Shown here: piece by piece, positions 1-8,811 of the stretch
How positions within the stretch are numbered: the first letter of the stretch is position 1
Layout of the letters: every line of letters begins with the position of its first letter
Assembly (NCBI GenBank): GCA_027596035.1
Contig: JADGJA010000010.1
Location: 1 to 64,000, forward strand
Length of the DNA: 64,000 bases
Reading direction: 5' to 3'
Source: Thoreauomyces humboldtii
Taxonomy: Eukaryota; Chytridiomycota; Chytridiomycetes; Spizellomycetales; Powellomycetaceae
The notes under the pieces: generated by a model
Database searches by the model: none
What the model was told of the DNA's origin: nothing
Seen by the model: the letters and a program-made list of their open reading frames with translations, nothing else
Translations under genes and position numbers: made by a program

Positions 1-93
1 GATGGTGATGGCGTCGGCGTCGAGGGCCTGGATGGTCGAGAAGATGTCGTTGAAGTCTGAGTAGCACATGTGGGTGTAGATCTCGGTCGTCTC
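1..93 (-). CDS. MET6: Cobalamin-independent methionine synthase, single internal exon fragment (partial)
   Basis: The minus strand from base 93 down to 1 reads 31 codons that match the C-terminal catalytic half of MetE/Met6 (methyltetrahydropteroyltriglutamate-homocysteine methyltransferase). They include the family signature [11 protein letters not shown] followed by ALDADAITI. The His and Cys of HMC are among the zinc/homocysteine-binding residues of the family. Just upstream, bases 94-115 give a long pyrimidine tract ending in TTTAG, a good 3' splice site, so this is the start of an internal exon. The rest of the C-terminus would lie left of the window. No upstream MetE coding sequence is visible between this acceptor and the F-box gene at 204 on the other strand, nor before the FKBP gene, so the N-terminal part is missing here. 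It could be a 5'-truncated copy or an assembly join. Confidence 0.8.
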
Positions 94-203
94 CTAAACA
101 AAAAAAAAAAAAAGGAGGAACACAAGAATTGACCCAAAGCCAAGGGTGACCAACTCTTCTCTGCACACGGCTGTGCTCGAGGACATCTCCTCCGCCAACA
201 ACC

Positions 204-1270
204 ATGCGTCCAGACACGGAATCGAGATGTGCTTCAAGCTCAGCAGTCGCACATGATTCTGCGGAACCAAATCGAAATCATCGTCGGCTTCTGGCATCAC
301 TTCCGACCGAGATCTTGGATGCGATTATCAAGGCAACTGATTCGCAGGTCTCTCTGACACGCCTTGGCCGGACCTCCCAGCTCTTTCAATCCCTCGTCCA
401 ACCCGCTCTATGGGCCGTCCCCGAGTTCGGCTCTCCTTATGCCTTTGAGCGCTTCCTCGAGGTCGTCGGGTCCAACTCGCATTTAGGTCGGCTGGTCCGC
501 GAACTCAATCTCGTGGTGCGCTGGCGCTCTCCGTTTACTACTCCATTCAGAAGGTCAGGCACTGATCTAGCAGCCTTCCAGAGCACTCCCCAACATTGGG
601 AGTTCATGACGGACACGCGACTGAGGGAACTGCTCACCGGCTGCCCGGAACTGTACGTACCAAAACCGATCGGTGCATGGGCCCCCTTGTTTGCCCAGGA
701 AGAACTCAATGCATCTGTAGACGCCATTTGGATCTGGAAGGATGCGCAGCTCTTCGGGACAAAGGCATGCAATTTTTCGCCAGATTGGGCCATTGTCTGC
801 GTTCATTGTCGCTATCTCACTGCGATCGCCTCACCGACCTGGGAATCAGTGCTTTGGCTGGATGCGTCGAATTGCAACAACTGGAGCTCTCGTGCGTTCC
901 AGACTTTTCCAATGTTTCGCTTTTGTTGATCGCGCGGCATCTGAAGCACCTTCAGACGGTCGACCTGAGTGGGACTCGCGTCAGACTCACGGGTATCTTC
1001 CGCTTGGTGCGATCGAACCGGCACCTCACATTTCTGGACATCTCCGGCTGCTATTACATCGAAGATGGGGACGAAGAGTATCCTCCAGCGGAGCTCATCC
1101 AACGGTGCAGTGAAGTCTGTTGGCCGGATGACTATCAGCCGGGCCGCCTGGAGATCATGACGGATAGCTTGCCGCAAGGACCACCTCATTGGCACGACGA
1201 CTATGAAGAGAATGAGGAGGGGGAGATGTTTGATCCGACATTTTTCAGCACTCTCCCGTTTGATATTTAG
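204..1270 (+). CDS. F-box / leucine-rich-repeat protein
   Basis: Two exons, 204-652 and 721-1270, flank a 68-bp GT-AG intron (donor GTACGT, acceptor CTGTAG). Splicing joins two different reading frames into one 332-residue protein, which supports the model. Residues about 28-70 resemble an F-box ([12 protein letters not shown] and following). After the junction come leucine-rich repeats of the AMN1/FBXL type, for example [20 protein letters not shown] and [15 protein letters not shown]. The tail is acidic. F-box/LRR proteins usually serve as substrate adaptors of SCF ubiquitin ligases by binding Skp1; that role is inferred from family only and no substrate can be named. The start is the first ATG of the frame. 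It ends about 100 bp from the convergent FKBP gene. Confidence 0.75.
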
Positions 1271-1377
1271 TGTATATAGAGCAAGCAGATTGCGCTCTTT
1301 CGCGGATGAGAATACGTGGCACCATGTGCATCTTCGACAATGTCCTTGTAAACAGCTTCGCCACCTCCTTAACAAGA

Positions 1378-1915
1378 TCAGTTGATTGAGATCAGTTCCA
1401 CCTCGAAGGTAAGGTCGCTTTTCGGTGGGATTCCTGGAAGGCAACGCCGTTAGGTCGCCATAGCTGAACTGGTTGCGCGGCCAAAACACACCTGCCGGGT
1501 GACCGCGGGCTCCGTAGGCGTAATCGTATGTTATGAGCAGCTTGGCCTTCTCGCCCAAGGACAGCTGCGGAACCCCTTCGTCCCATCCTTTTATGACCTG
1601 TCCTACGCCGATGACGGTGGAAAAGGGCTGACCACGATCCACGCTGGAATCAAACTTTGCGCCATCTTTGGTGAAAGTGCCCACGTAGTGCATGGTCACA
1701 GTGTCCCCCTTCTTGGGAAAGTTCTTGCCGTCACCTGCTTTGATCGTTTCTTTGGTGACACCCTGCAGGGAGGATCTTAGGCTGGGATACGGCACCGAAT
1801 GGTGCAAGCCTTCCAGAAGACGTACCAAAGTCCGGGCTGAGATGCTAAACGGCCGCGATCGCACAATGGCAGAGCATGACTTAGTGGAGACAGATAGGAC
1901 ATGGCGGTTGAACAT
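1378..1915 (-). CDS. FKBP-type peptidyl-prolyl isomerase, probably mitochondrial
   Basis: Exons 1492-1915 and 1433-1378 are separated by a 58-bp intron (donor GTGTGT); the product is 159 residues. The isomerase domain covers about residues 50-159 and has the expected blocks: [47 protein letters not shown], then across the junction [16 protein letters not shown], the canonical FKBP C-terminal strand. The first 45 or so residues are Arg/Ser-rich without acids ([15 protein letters not shown]..., [10 protein letters not shown]), typical of a mitochondrial presequence; most small FKBPs lack such an extension. The domain catalyses cis-trans isomerisation of Xaa-Pro bonds and is the FK506-binding fold. 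It is transcribed divergently from the ferric reductase, with 268 bp between the two start codons. Confidence 0.88.
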
Positions 1916-1963
1916 ATTTATCGAAGTTGAAGGAAGCCTGTTTGCTTGTCAGAGCGGAAAGTT

Positions 1964-1997
1964 CGGCGACTTTCGGACTTTCGGACTTTCGTCTTGT
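1964..1997. repeat. Short tandem repeat in the FKBP-FRE intergenic region
   Basis: Near-perfect tandem copies of an 8-base unit (CGGACTTT), with degenerate flanking copies, lie between the divergent FKBP and ferric reductase genes. It could be a repeated binding site or simple slippage; nothing distinguishes these by eye. Confidence 0.5.
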
Positions 1998-2089
1998 CCG
2001 ATAATCTTCGACAGCAGACCTGCGCTGTCAAGATCACGTGACGCGCCGTCAAATTGGGTGGCACCCCCGCAACCTTAAAACAGAAAACG

Positions 2090-2096
2090 TATATAA
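2090..2096 (+). promoter_or_regulatory. TATA-like element upstream of the ferric reductase
   Basis: A TATATAA sequence lies 88 bp before the chosen ATG at 2184 in a short intergenic region. Position and sequence fit a TATA element for the rightward ferric reductase gene. No experimental support is available, and no metal-responsive site was identified with confidence. Confidence 0.4.
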
Positions 2097-2183
2097 CCGG
2101 TGGGCGAAAATGCCTCACCCTCTCGCAAAAATCGCTCACCCCCTCGCAAAACTCCCTCAACGCTTCGGACAGCACACAAAGAT

Positions 2184-4391
2184 ATGCGTTGCGCTACTCT
2201 TGTCACGCTCACCGCTCCTTCGCTCCTTGCGATCATTTCCTTTCGTGTGCAGCATGTCTACGCTCAATCGCAACCTTCCACCCACTTTCCAGGCTACGGC
2301 TTCAGCTGGTACGACCCTGCATGTGCCTATGCATGCAACAACGCACTTCAGAGTGCCACCCTTGCCTGCACCCCCGCAATGAACATGGATGACATGACAG
2401 GCATGAGCATGGGCATGACTTCCCCGGACTGCTTTGCCCACGACTCGGCCTTCCTCACCACCCTAGCCTACTGCATATCGTCACACTGCGACTCTCTGCA
2501 AGTTCCTACATGGAAACGGGAGAAGTTCTGGGAGACGCAAGTAACCGGAGATGTGAATGTCCTCCCAAAATGGAGCTATTCCGTAGCTCTCGAGCAGGTC
2601 AACAATGCGTCGCTAGCTGTATACGACCCGGACTCGATGACATCCTTGAACCAGACGGCCTTGCTCGCTGATTCCGCCTATCATCACCAGAGCAGGTTCA
2701 TGCTCAACTTCGATTACATGGAAGCCCTGCAGGCAAAGTACATGTAAGTGGCTAGCTGACATGCTTCTGGGTGAACAAGGGCTTCTGTCTCATCAATAAT
2801 CTCCTCCATCTCTTATAGCTTCGTCCTTCTGGGTGTCGCGGTCGGACTTCCCATCGTTTGCACCCTCCTGCCACGTCTCCCGTATGTCACGACCGTCATC
2901 CATCGCGTCAAGCCGTTCCTCGTGTATCCGTCCATCTTCGGAACGTACAACGTTCGTCCGCTTCCTTGGCTGATGGGAAACGTCCCTACTGTCGGTCAAG
3001 CGCTCTACATCTTCTTGTTCGTCGTTCTTAACGTGATCCTCGCTTCCGTCAACTACAGTAGTACCCAGCCGCACCCTTGGGGGTGGAACTTCAAGGGAGA
3101 AATGTGTTCGTATGTGGCATACCGTACCGGGCATATCGCATTCGGTCTTCTGCCCCTTCTTATCCTCTTTTCCGGTCGTAACAACTTTCTCCTTTGGATC
3201 ACCAACTGGTCATATCCGACCTTCCTGCTGCTCCATCGGTGGATCGCTCGCGCCTTCACGTTCCATGCGATTGCTCACAGCGTCGCTCTCCTGATTACGT
3301 GGAAGGAATCGGGCGCATATGCCACGGATTCGTCCATGCCTTACTGGATCTGGGGAGTCGTCGGAACCGTCGCAGCTTGCGCCATGCTGGTCCTTAGTCA
3401 CCTTTATTTCCGCCGACTCGCCTACGAGGCCTTCCTTATCCTTCACATCGTCCTCGCCGCCCTCGTCATCGTGGGATGCTGGTATCACATTGTGCTGAGG
3501 TGGCAACGCAACTTCTACACCAACTGGGTGCTCGCTGCCATCGCAGTCTGGGCGTTCGACCGCATCATCCGTCCCATGAGAGTCATCAAGAACGGAATCC
3601 GTCATGCGGTCGTTACCGAGTGCGGACCCGACCATGTCCGAGTGGACATTCCCCGCATCCGTTGGCCCAACAAGCCTGGTCAGGTCGCCTACGCTTATTT
3701 CCCTACCCTCGACCTGCGTCGACCGTGGGAAAACCATCCATTCTCCATTGCGTCCACGGCTCTCTTCCGCGCTCCTACCGGCGGTGACCTCAGCGTTTCC
3801 CACGTTCACTCCGAGATCAAGGTCGACGGTCATGAGGATATTGGACAGCTCGACACGAGCGGCGCGGACGATGCAAGCGGGAAAAACCCTCAACATCCGG
3901 TGGGTGTTCCACCTACGGGAATCACCATGATCATCAAAAGAAGTCAAGGTCTCACCAAGCATCTGGCATCCAACCGCCGACTCCTGACGCTGCTCGAAGG
4001 TCCCTACAAGCAGAACTCGTCGAGCCACGTCCTCATGTGCGACCGCGTCGTGCTCGTCGGCGGTGGAATCGGCATCATGGGTCTGGCGGGTTGGATCGGC
4101 GCCCACCACCACAACGTCAAGCTGGCTTGGTCCGTCCGACAGCGTCATCGTGCTCTCGTGGACGAGCTGGCCCCTGCGCTTAAGGGTTTGGCGGACAAGG
4201 AGGTGCGAGTTGGGGAGCGGCTGGACGTCGAGAGTCTCTTGCGAGGAGAGGCAGAGGCTGGTTATGCCATGATTGGAGTGGTCGTGTGCGGACCAGGCGG
4301 CATGTGTGACGATGTTCGAGAGGTCGTCGGCCGTTTGGGACGAAACGGAAGGACGGTGTTTGAGCTTGAGGTGGACGCTTACTCGTGGTAG
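2184..4391 (+). CDS. FRE-type ferric/cupric reductase, transmembrane
   Basis: Exons 2184-2743 and 2819-4391 (75-bp intron, donor GTAAGT) give 710 residues. The ATG at 2184 is followed by a hydrophobic signal sequence; an upstream ATG at 2100 would only add a basic, Ser/Pro-rich tail. The N-terminal extracytoplasmic part has a Cys-containing segment and a Met-rich stretch (MNMDDMTGMSMGMTS). Several membrane helices follow with the ferric-reductase core, including His-bearing helices (LLLHRWIARAFTFHAIAHS, ILHIVLAALVIVGCWYHI) that should ligate haems. Then come the FAD-binding motif HPFSIAST near residue 492, the nucleotide-binding VLVGGGIGIMGLAG near residue 600, and a terminal CGPGGM block. 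The family passes electrons from NADPH across the membrane to Fe(III) or Cu(II) before uptake. Confidence 0.93.
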
Positions 4392-4678
4392 AGACGGAGG
4401 AAAGAAAGCCTACGACGACACACTTGCGAGACTGGCCGTAAGAAACTGCTTGTAGTTGAGACTTATGAAATATGATGACATGTGAAATGTGATCCCCGAG
4501 ACAACGCCACTGCTCGAAGTTGTTATGATAACTGTAGGTCCTTCAGCGACGATTATTTCCCAATTGTCCGATTCTGTCGCCGGTACATCGAACGCATCTG
4601 GGTCCTGCATGATGCACTATATTACCAAAAATTCTAGGTGCAGGTGCCTATCTGGGAGCAGAAAAGGAGAAGCAGCAT

Positions 4679-7600
4679 CTACCGAAACTCTGGCCGCAAA
4701 GTCCAGTAACCCAAGACCGCCCCAGGGCCAGATTGCTCGCCCTTTTTGGGACGGACTGCGTTTTTGCTGTATTCGGCGACTCCTTTCAGCATCTTCTTAA
4801 AGACAGGTACGTCCTCGCTTGGAACAGACTCTCGAAACTCGTTCAGCATATCCTTCGTACTGGCCTTTCCGCCCTTGGAACTCAGGTAGTCTCGGATGCG
4901 CAGGATCAGACCTGATCTGGACGCAGGGTCCAGGAGCGCACCGTCCGGAGGCAAGGGGCCGGCATCGTCAGGTCGTTCCAGGGCGCTCCGCTGTCGGAGA
5001 TTGGCGAGAATCGTTGCAGAAGTGGTGTAAGGAGCATCGCTACCGCTCAGGCCACTTGCAGCCGATGATGAGGAACCGAATCCCGGCGTGCTGCCAGTAC
5101 CGAAGCCTCCTGTTCCGATGCCTGCCCCGACAACTGTTGGAGTTTTCGGTCCGAATCTTCTCGGAGCGCCTGCTGCACCGCTGCGCCCTGTGTAAGTGGG
5201 CATATGCACTCCCCCGCCATCAGCTTTGCGCATCTGTTCAGCGCGTTTGCGGCTCTGCTTAAGCGCGCGTAGCGCTTCGTCAGCAACTCGCTTGGCTTCC
5301 TTTTCGACAATGAGAGCTTCTGGGCTAGCCGCGTCGACGATCACGTCGTGATGCAACGCGGAGTGCACTCCAGTCTTGGAAAACAACAACTTCAGTACGC
5401 GAGACTCGTCATCTTCGGCCGGCTGGGTGGCAGCATCGCCATCGCCCTCAGTGGTTGTTGTTTCGTATGATCCGACCTTATCAACGCCGCTGATCTCAGC
5501 GAGCTCCTTCCCAGGGATTTGGGTTCGGGATGATGCGGATGGCACCGCCGAAAAGTTCACCTCCGCGCTCATTCCGTGAAACAAGTCACCTGTCTCGGTC
5601 CCCGTGTCGTCTGCGCCGCCGAGGATAAACAGGTCGTTCAGATCATTGCTTTTGAAAAATCTCCTCTGTCTGGGATCCTTTAGGATCTTGTTCGTCAGGA
5701 ACTGCTTCAGAATCTGCCGGTGGTATATTTTTTCCTCGATGGTTCCAGAAGTCATGAGACGGTATATGGTAACCTCCTTCTTCTGCCCGATGCGCCAAGC
5801 GCGTTCGCGGGCCTGAACGTCCGTCGACGGGTTCCAATCAGGATCAAAGATGACTATTCGGTTGGCTCCTGTCAAGTTGATGCCAAGCCCACCCACACGC
5901 GTAGTGAGTAGAAACAGATCGATGGAAGCTGTCTCATTGAATTCGTCCACCATGGCAATACGATTTTTGATCGGCGTGGTGCCGTCCATCCTTCTGAATG
6001 AGTACTTCTCCTCGATGATGAGTTTCTGAAGAATGTTCTGCATCTGCCGCGTTTGGCAGAAAAGCAAAGTGCGATGCCCTTGCTTCTTCCACATACGAAG
6101 AAGCGCCTGGACCACCTTCATCTTGCCGGACCGCTCGACTGCGCCGTAGTCTTCGTTATCCACCGCTTCCTTGTCGAGAAGGTCGGGGTGGTTGCAGATT
6201 TTTCGCATGATATCGATACCAAACAGCGCATGCCGTTTTCCTGCCAATATGCTCGCCACCTCGTTCGAGCCCAGAAAGGTTTTGTATTGCTGGCGCTGAA
6301 AGTCTGTGAGACGACAGAACAGGACCTGCTCGCTCTTTTTCGGTAGATCGGTTGCCACATCCACCTTCATGCGCCGTAGCAGGTAAGGACTGATGAGATC
6401 ACGGAGCACGACCGCGCACTTGTGGGCAGTCTGAACTTGCACGTTGTTGGCGTTGGCATATGAGCCCAGGTTGATTGGGATCGCGAACTGCGTCTGGAAG
6501 ACGGGCAGAGTTCCGAGGCGACCAGGAAACACGAAGTCGTAGAGCGACCACAATTCGGTCAGATTATTTTGAATTGGGGTACCAGTGAGGACGATGCGGT
6601 GCGGAGTGCGGATCTGCTTGCAAGCCAATGTGATGACTGCGTCGGGATTTCGGATTTTGTGACCCTCATCGAGAATGCAGTAGGACCACTTCACTGGGAG
6701 GAGCTTCTTGGCATAAACCCGCACGCCGGCGAACGTTGTCAGGATGACGTGTCCGCTTTTCAACACTCGATCTACTAACGACCCAGCCTTCTCGAGCATT
6801 TTGAGGGCGTGGGCAGAAAGCTTCGCTGGGTTTTTGTCTTTCGTGACCTTCTTGCCCCTTCTTCGTCGACCCTCCCCATCCTGATCCCGATCTCCTCGTC
6901 GATCTTCGTATTCCGGCACAGTGTCCTCGTCACTGACCGCATCTTCATTTGCGTACAGTTCCTCTTCGAGCCCTTTATCTTTGCCGGACGGCACGTCAGA
7001 TGCGCCAAGTCCGCTGCCAGTAGAATGCAGAATGATGACTCTCATTGGTGGCCACCACTTGTGAAACTCTTGAACCCACTGCCTGAGTACAGTCGCAGGA
7101 CACACGATGATAACCGGGCCGTCAAGCTTTTTCGAGTGATGTAATCCAGCCAGGTAGGAGATAATCTGGATTGTCTTTCCGAGCCCCATCTCATCCCCGA
7201 TGATGCCCCCTGTCTCCTGAGAATGCAGCTCCCAAAGCCACCTAGTGCAGGTCCGCTGGTACCCGAAGAGGGCATTGTAGATGTCCCCGGGCATGCGATA
7301 GCCTCCCTCGTATTCCTCGTCGTCATCAAAAGGCGCCGGCTCATATGGCTCATTGTCTGGATCCTCGCCAAGAGACGGATCGGTTTCTTCACCAGACCTG
7401 GCGTCATCACTTCTATCCGAACCCTCCTCTTGACGCCGCGCCCTTCGGCGTTTCCGAGCCCAACGAAGCAATCGTTTTTGGTAGACGGCTTCGTTGCCGT
7501 CGTCGGCGTGTCGGTCCTGATACTTTACTGATCGCTTTCCGTTTCCAACGATTTCTCCGTCCGACGATCCGTCATCACTGCCCCCAAACTCGCCTTCCTC

Positions 7601-8341
7601 AGACTCGCTGATCTGGGTCTTTGGCTTTTTGGCAACCGCCTCTGTGTAGTCGTCATCGGTGTCGTCACCCGACGAAGTCCGAGCGACCTTCCGTAATCTT
7701 TTCTTCCCGCGAGGCTGTGAAGCTGTTGGCGGGGACAGCGGAACATCGTCCACCAGCATCGGATCGTCCTCAGTGACATCTACCGATACGGATGCCCCAG
7801 TGCCGAGCAGGGACGCGGCGGACGTGGTACGTTCGAAGGGTGTGATCCTGCCTGTTCGGGTCAACATCTCCCGCTCCGTCTCCCGACCGACGACCGTTGT
7901 GTTCTGCTGTGGTGCATCGACTTCCCGCTGCTCCTGTCGCTGCCGAGGCCCCTCCTGCAGATCCCTCAACCTGCCCAGGATTTCCTTCTCCTGCTCGACG
8001 AGGTTCTCGATCTGTCCTTCCAGTTTCCCCATCCGACTCTGTATGCTGGACTGGGTGCGAGATGTGCCGGCTCGAGCATCCAGCTCGTTCCACTTTTCCC
8101 GAGCCCCCGCCAGCGTCTTTCGTGTCTTTGTCAGACGTTTCTTCTCCGACTCGACGTCTTGCTTCCGCAGGTCCTCGTCGGCTCCTTCCATGACGTGACG
8201 TTCGAGGGTGGCCTGATTGCTCGCCCCGAGGATGAAATCTCCGCCGAGGAGGTCGGAGAGATCCCGTAGATCGTTGGCGGCCCCATCGACTTCTGCTTCC
8301 TGCTTTACGGGCAACAAGGCTTCGTCGAGGTTGTTGGACAT
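4679..8341 (-). CDS. RAD26: CSB/ERCC6 (Rad26) SNF2-family DNA-dependent ATPase
   Basis: An intronless frame of 1220 residues, counted from the ATG at 8341 (a nine-codon extension upstream begins with TTG and was not used). The acidic, coiled N-terminus precedes a Swi2/Snf2 motor: GDEMGLGKTIQ (Walker A, about residue 384), ILDEGHKIRN (DEGH box, about 558), LTGTPIQNNL (about 589), GGLGINLTGANRIV (about 819) and RAWRIGQKKEV. The DEGH box and the C-terminal winged-helix-like segment (RIRDYLSSKGGKASTKDML...) point to the CSB/Rad26 branch rather than to a general remodeller. CSB homologues act at stalled RNA polymerase II in transcription-coupled nucleotide excision repair. Lys/Arg clusters early in the protein could be nuclear signals. 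It lies head-to-tail downstream of the glutamate-cysteine ligase gene. Confidence 0.93.
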   Translation of the reverse strand: MSNNLDEALLPVKQEAEVDGAANDLRDLSDLLGGDFILGASNQATLERHVMEGADEDLRKQDVESEKKRLTKTRKTLAGAREKWNELDARAGTSRTQSSIQSRMGKLEGQIENLVEQEKEILGRLRDLQEGPRQRQEQREVDAPQQNTTVVGRETEREMLTRTGRITPFERTTSAASLLGTGASVSVDVTEDDPMLVDDVPLSPPTASQPRGKKRLRKVARTSSGDDTDDDYTEAVAKKPKTQISESEEGEFGGSDDGSSDGEIVGNGKRSVKYQDRHADDGNEAVYQKRLLRWARKRRRARRQEEGSDRSDDARSGEETDPSLGEDPDNEPYEPAPFDDDEEYEGGYRMPGDIYNALFGYQRTCTRWLWELHSQETGGIIGDEMGLGKTIQIISYLAGLHHSKKLDGPVIIVCPATVLRQWVQEFHKWWPPMRVIILHSTGSGLGASDVPSGKDKGLEEELYANEDAVSDEDTVPEYEDRRGDRDQDGEGRRRRGKKVTKDKNPAKLSAHALKMLEKAGSLVDRVLKSGHVILTTFAGVRVYAKKLLPVKWSYCILDEGHKIRNPDAVITLACKQIRTPHRIVLTGTPIQNNLTELWSLYDFVFPGRLGTLPVFQTQFAIPINLGSYANANNVQVQTAHKCAVVLRDLISPYLLRRMKVDVATDLPKKSEQVLFCRLTDFQRQQYKTFLGSNEVASILAGKRHALFGIDIMRKICNHPDLLDKEAVDNEDYGAVERSGKMKVVQALLRMWKKQGHRTLLFCQTRQMQNILQKLIIEEKYSFRRMDGTTPIKNRIAMVDEFNETASIDLFLLTTRVGGLGINLTGANRIVIFDPDWNPSTDVQARERAWRIGQKKEVTIYRLMTSGTIEEKIYHRQILKQFLTNKILKDPRQRRFFKSNDLNDLFILGGADDTGTETGDLFHGMSAEVNFSAVPSASSRTQIPGKELAEISGVDKVGSYETTTTEGDGDAATQPAEDDESRVLKLLFSKTGVHSALHHDVIVDAASPEALIVEKEAKRVADEALRALKQSRKRAEQMRKADGGGVHMPTYTGRSGAAGAPRRFGPKTPTVVGAGIGTGGFGTGSTPGFGSSSSAASGLSGSDAPYTTSATILANLRQRSALERPDDAGPLPPDGALLDPASRSGLILRIRDYLSSKGGKASTKDMLNEFRESVPSEDVPVFKKMLKGVAEYSKNAVRPKKGEQSGPGAVLGYWTLRPEFR

Positions 8342-8811
8342 CGTTGACCGCGAACGGCGCAAGTGCAAGTATGTGAAGCGTAAAAAGGACCGGTGACGAG
8401 CTAAAGACTGAGAACGGTTACGGATGATTTCTATCGCGAGAGTTTAGGTCCTTGGTGACAGTTAGTGTCGACGAGTTTGGGGCAATCGTCGTGGAGCAGT
8501 GCCGGTCGATGATGCGGCGGGGAAAAAGAAAGCGCAAAAGTGTCATCGCCTCAAACCGCAAGGCCTCACTCAGCAGCCAGATTTCGTAAGCAGAGAGTGT
8601 TTGGACCTCATCCTTCCCTTGCGGTTGCATAACCCGAACCTGAGGAAACGCAATCCCACGACAGTCTGTAGGACAAGGTCCCAGGTGAAGATGCGGATGT
8701 ATATTTGTGCGTGAAAAAAAAACAAAAAGAAGGAATCAAAGGAAAACGCCCAAGAAAGGGAATGAAAAAAGCTATTGAGGGAGAAGGACAGCACCGTGCC
8801 GGTGATCACCT
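8342..8811. other. Intergenic spacer between RAD26 and GCS1
   Basis: About 470 bp with short A-rich runs near 8716-8760. It holds the presumed promoter of the CSB gene and the 3' end of the glutamate-cysteine ligase. No conserved ORF, RNA gene or repeat seen. Confidence 0.5.

Noticed and set aside
812..1491. Long continuation of the FKBP frame past its intron
   Set aside because: The FKBP C-terminal strand appears only after splicing 1434-1491; the unspliced continuation is antisense to the F-box/LRR gene.
3210..4148. A 312-codon open frame on the minus strand
   Set aside because: It lies entirely antisense to the well-supported ferric reductase exon and has no motif; GC-rich third positions keep the opposite strand open.
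7659..8198. A 179-codon plus-strand frame within RAD26
   Set aside because: Cys/Arg/Ser-rich antisense shadow of the acidic N-terminal part of the CSB homologue.
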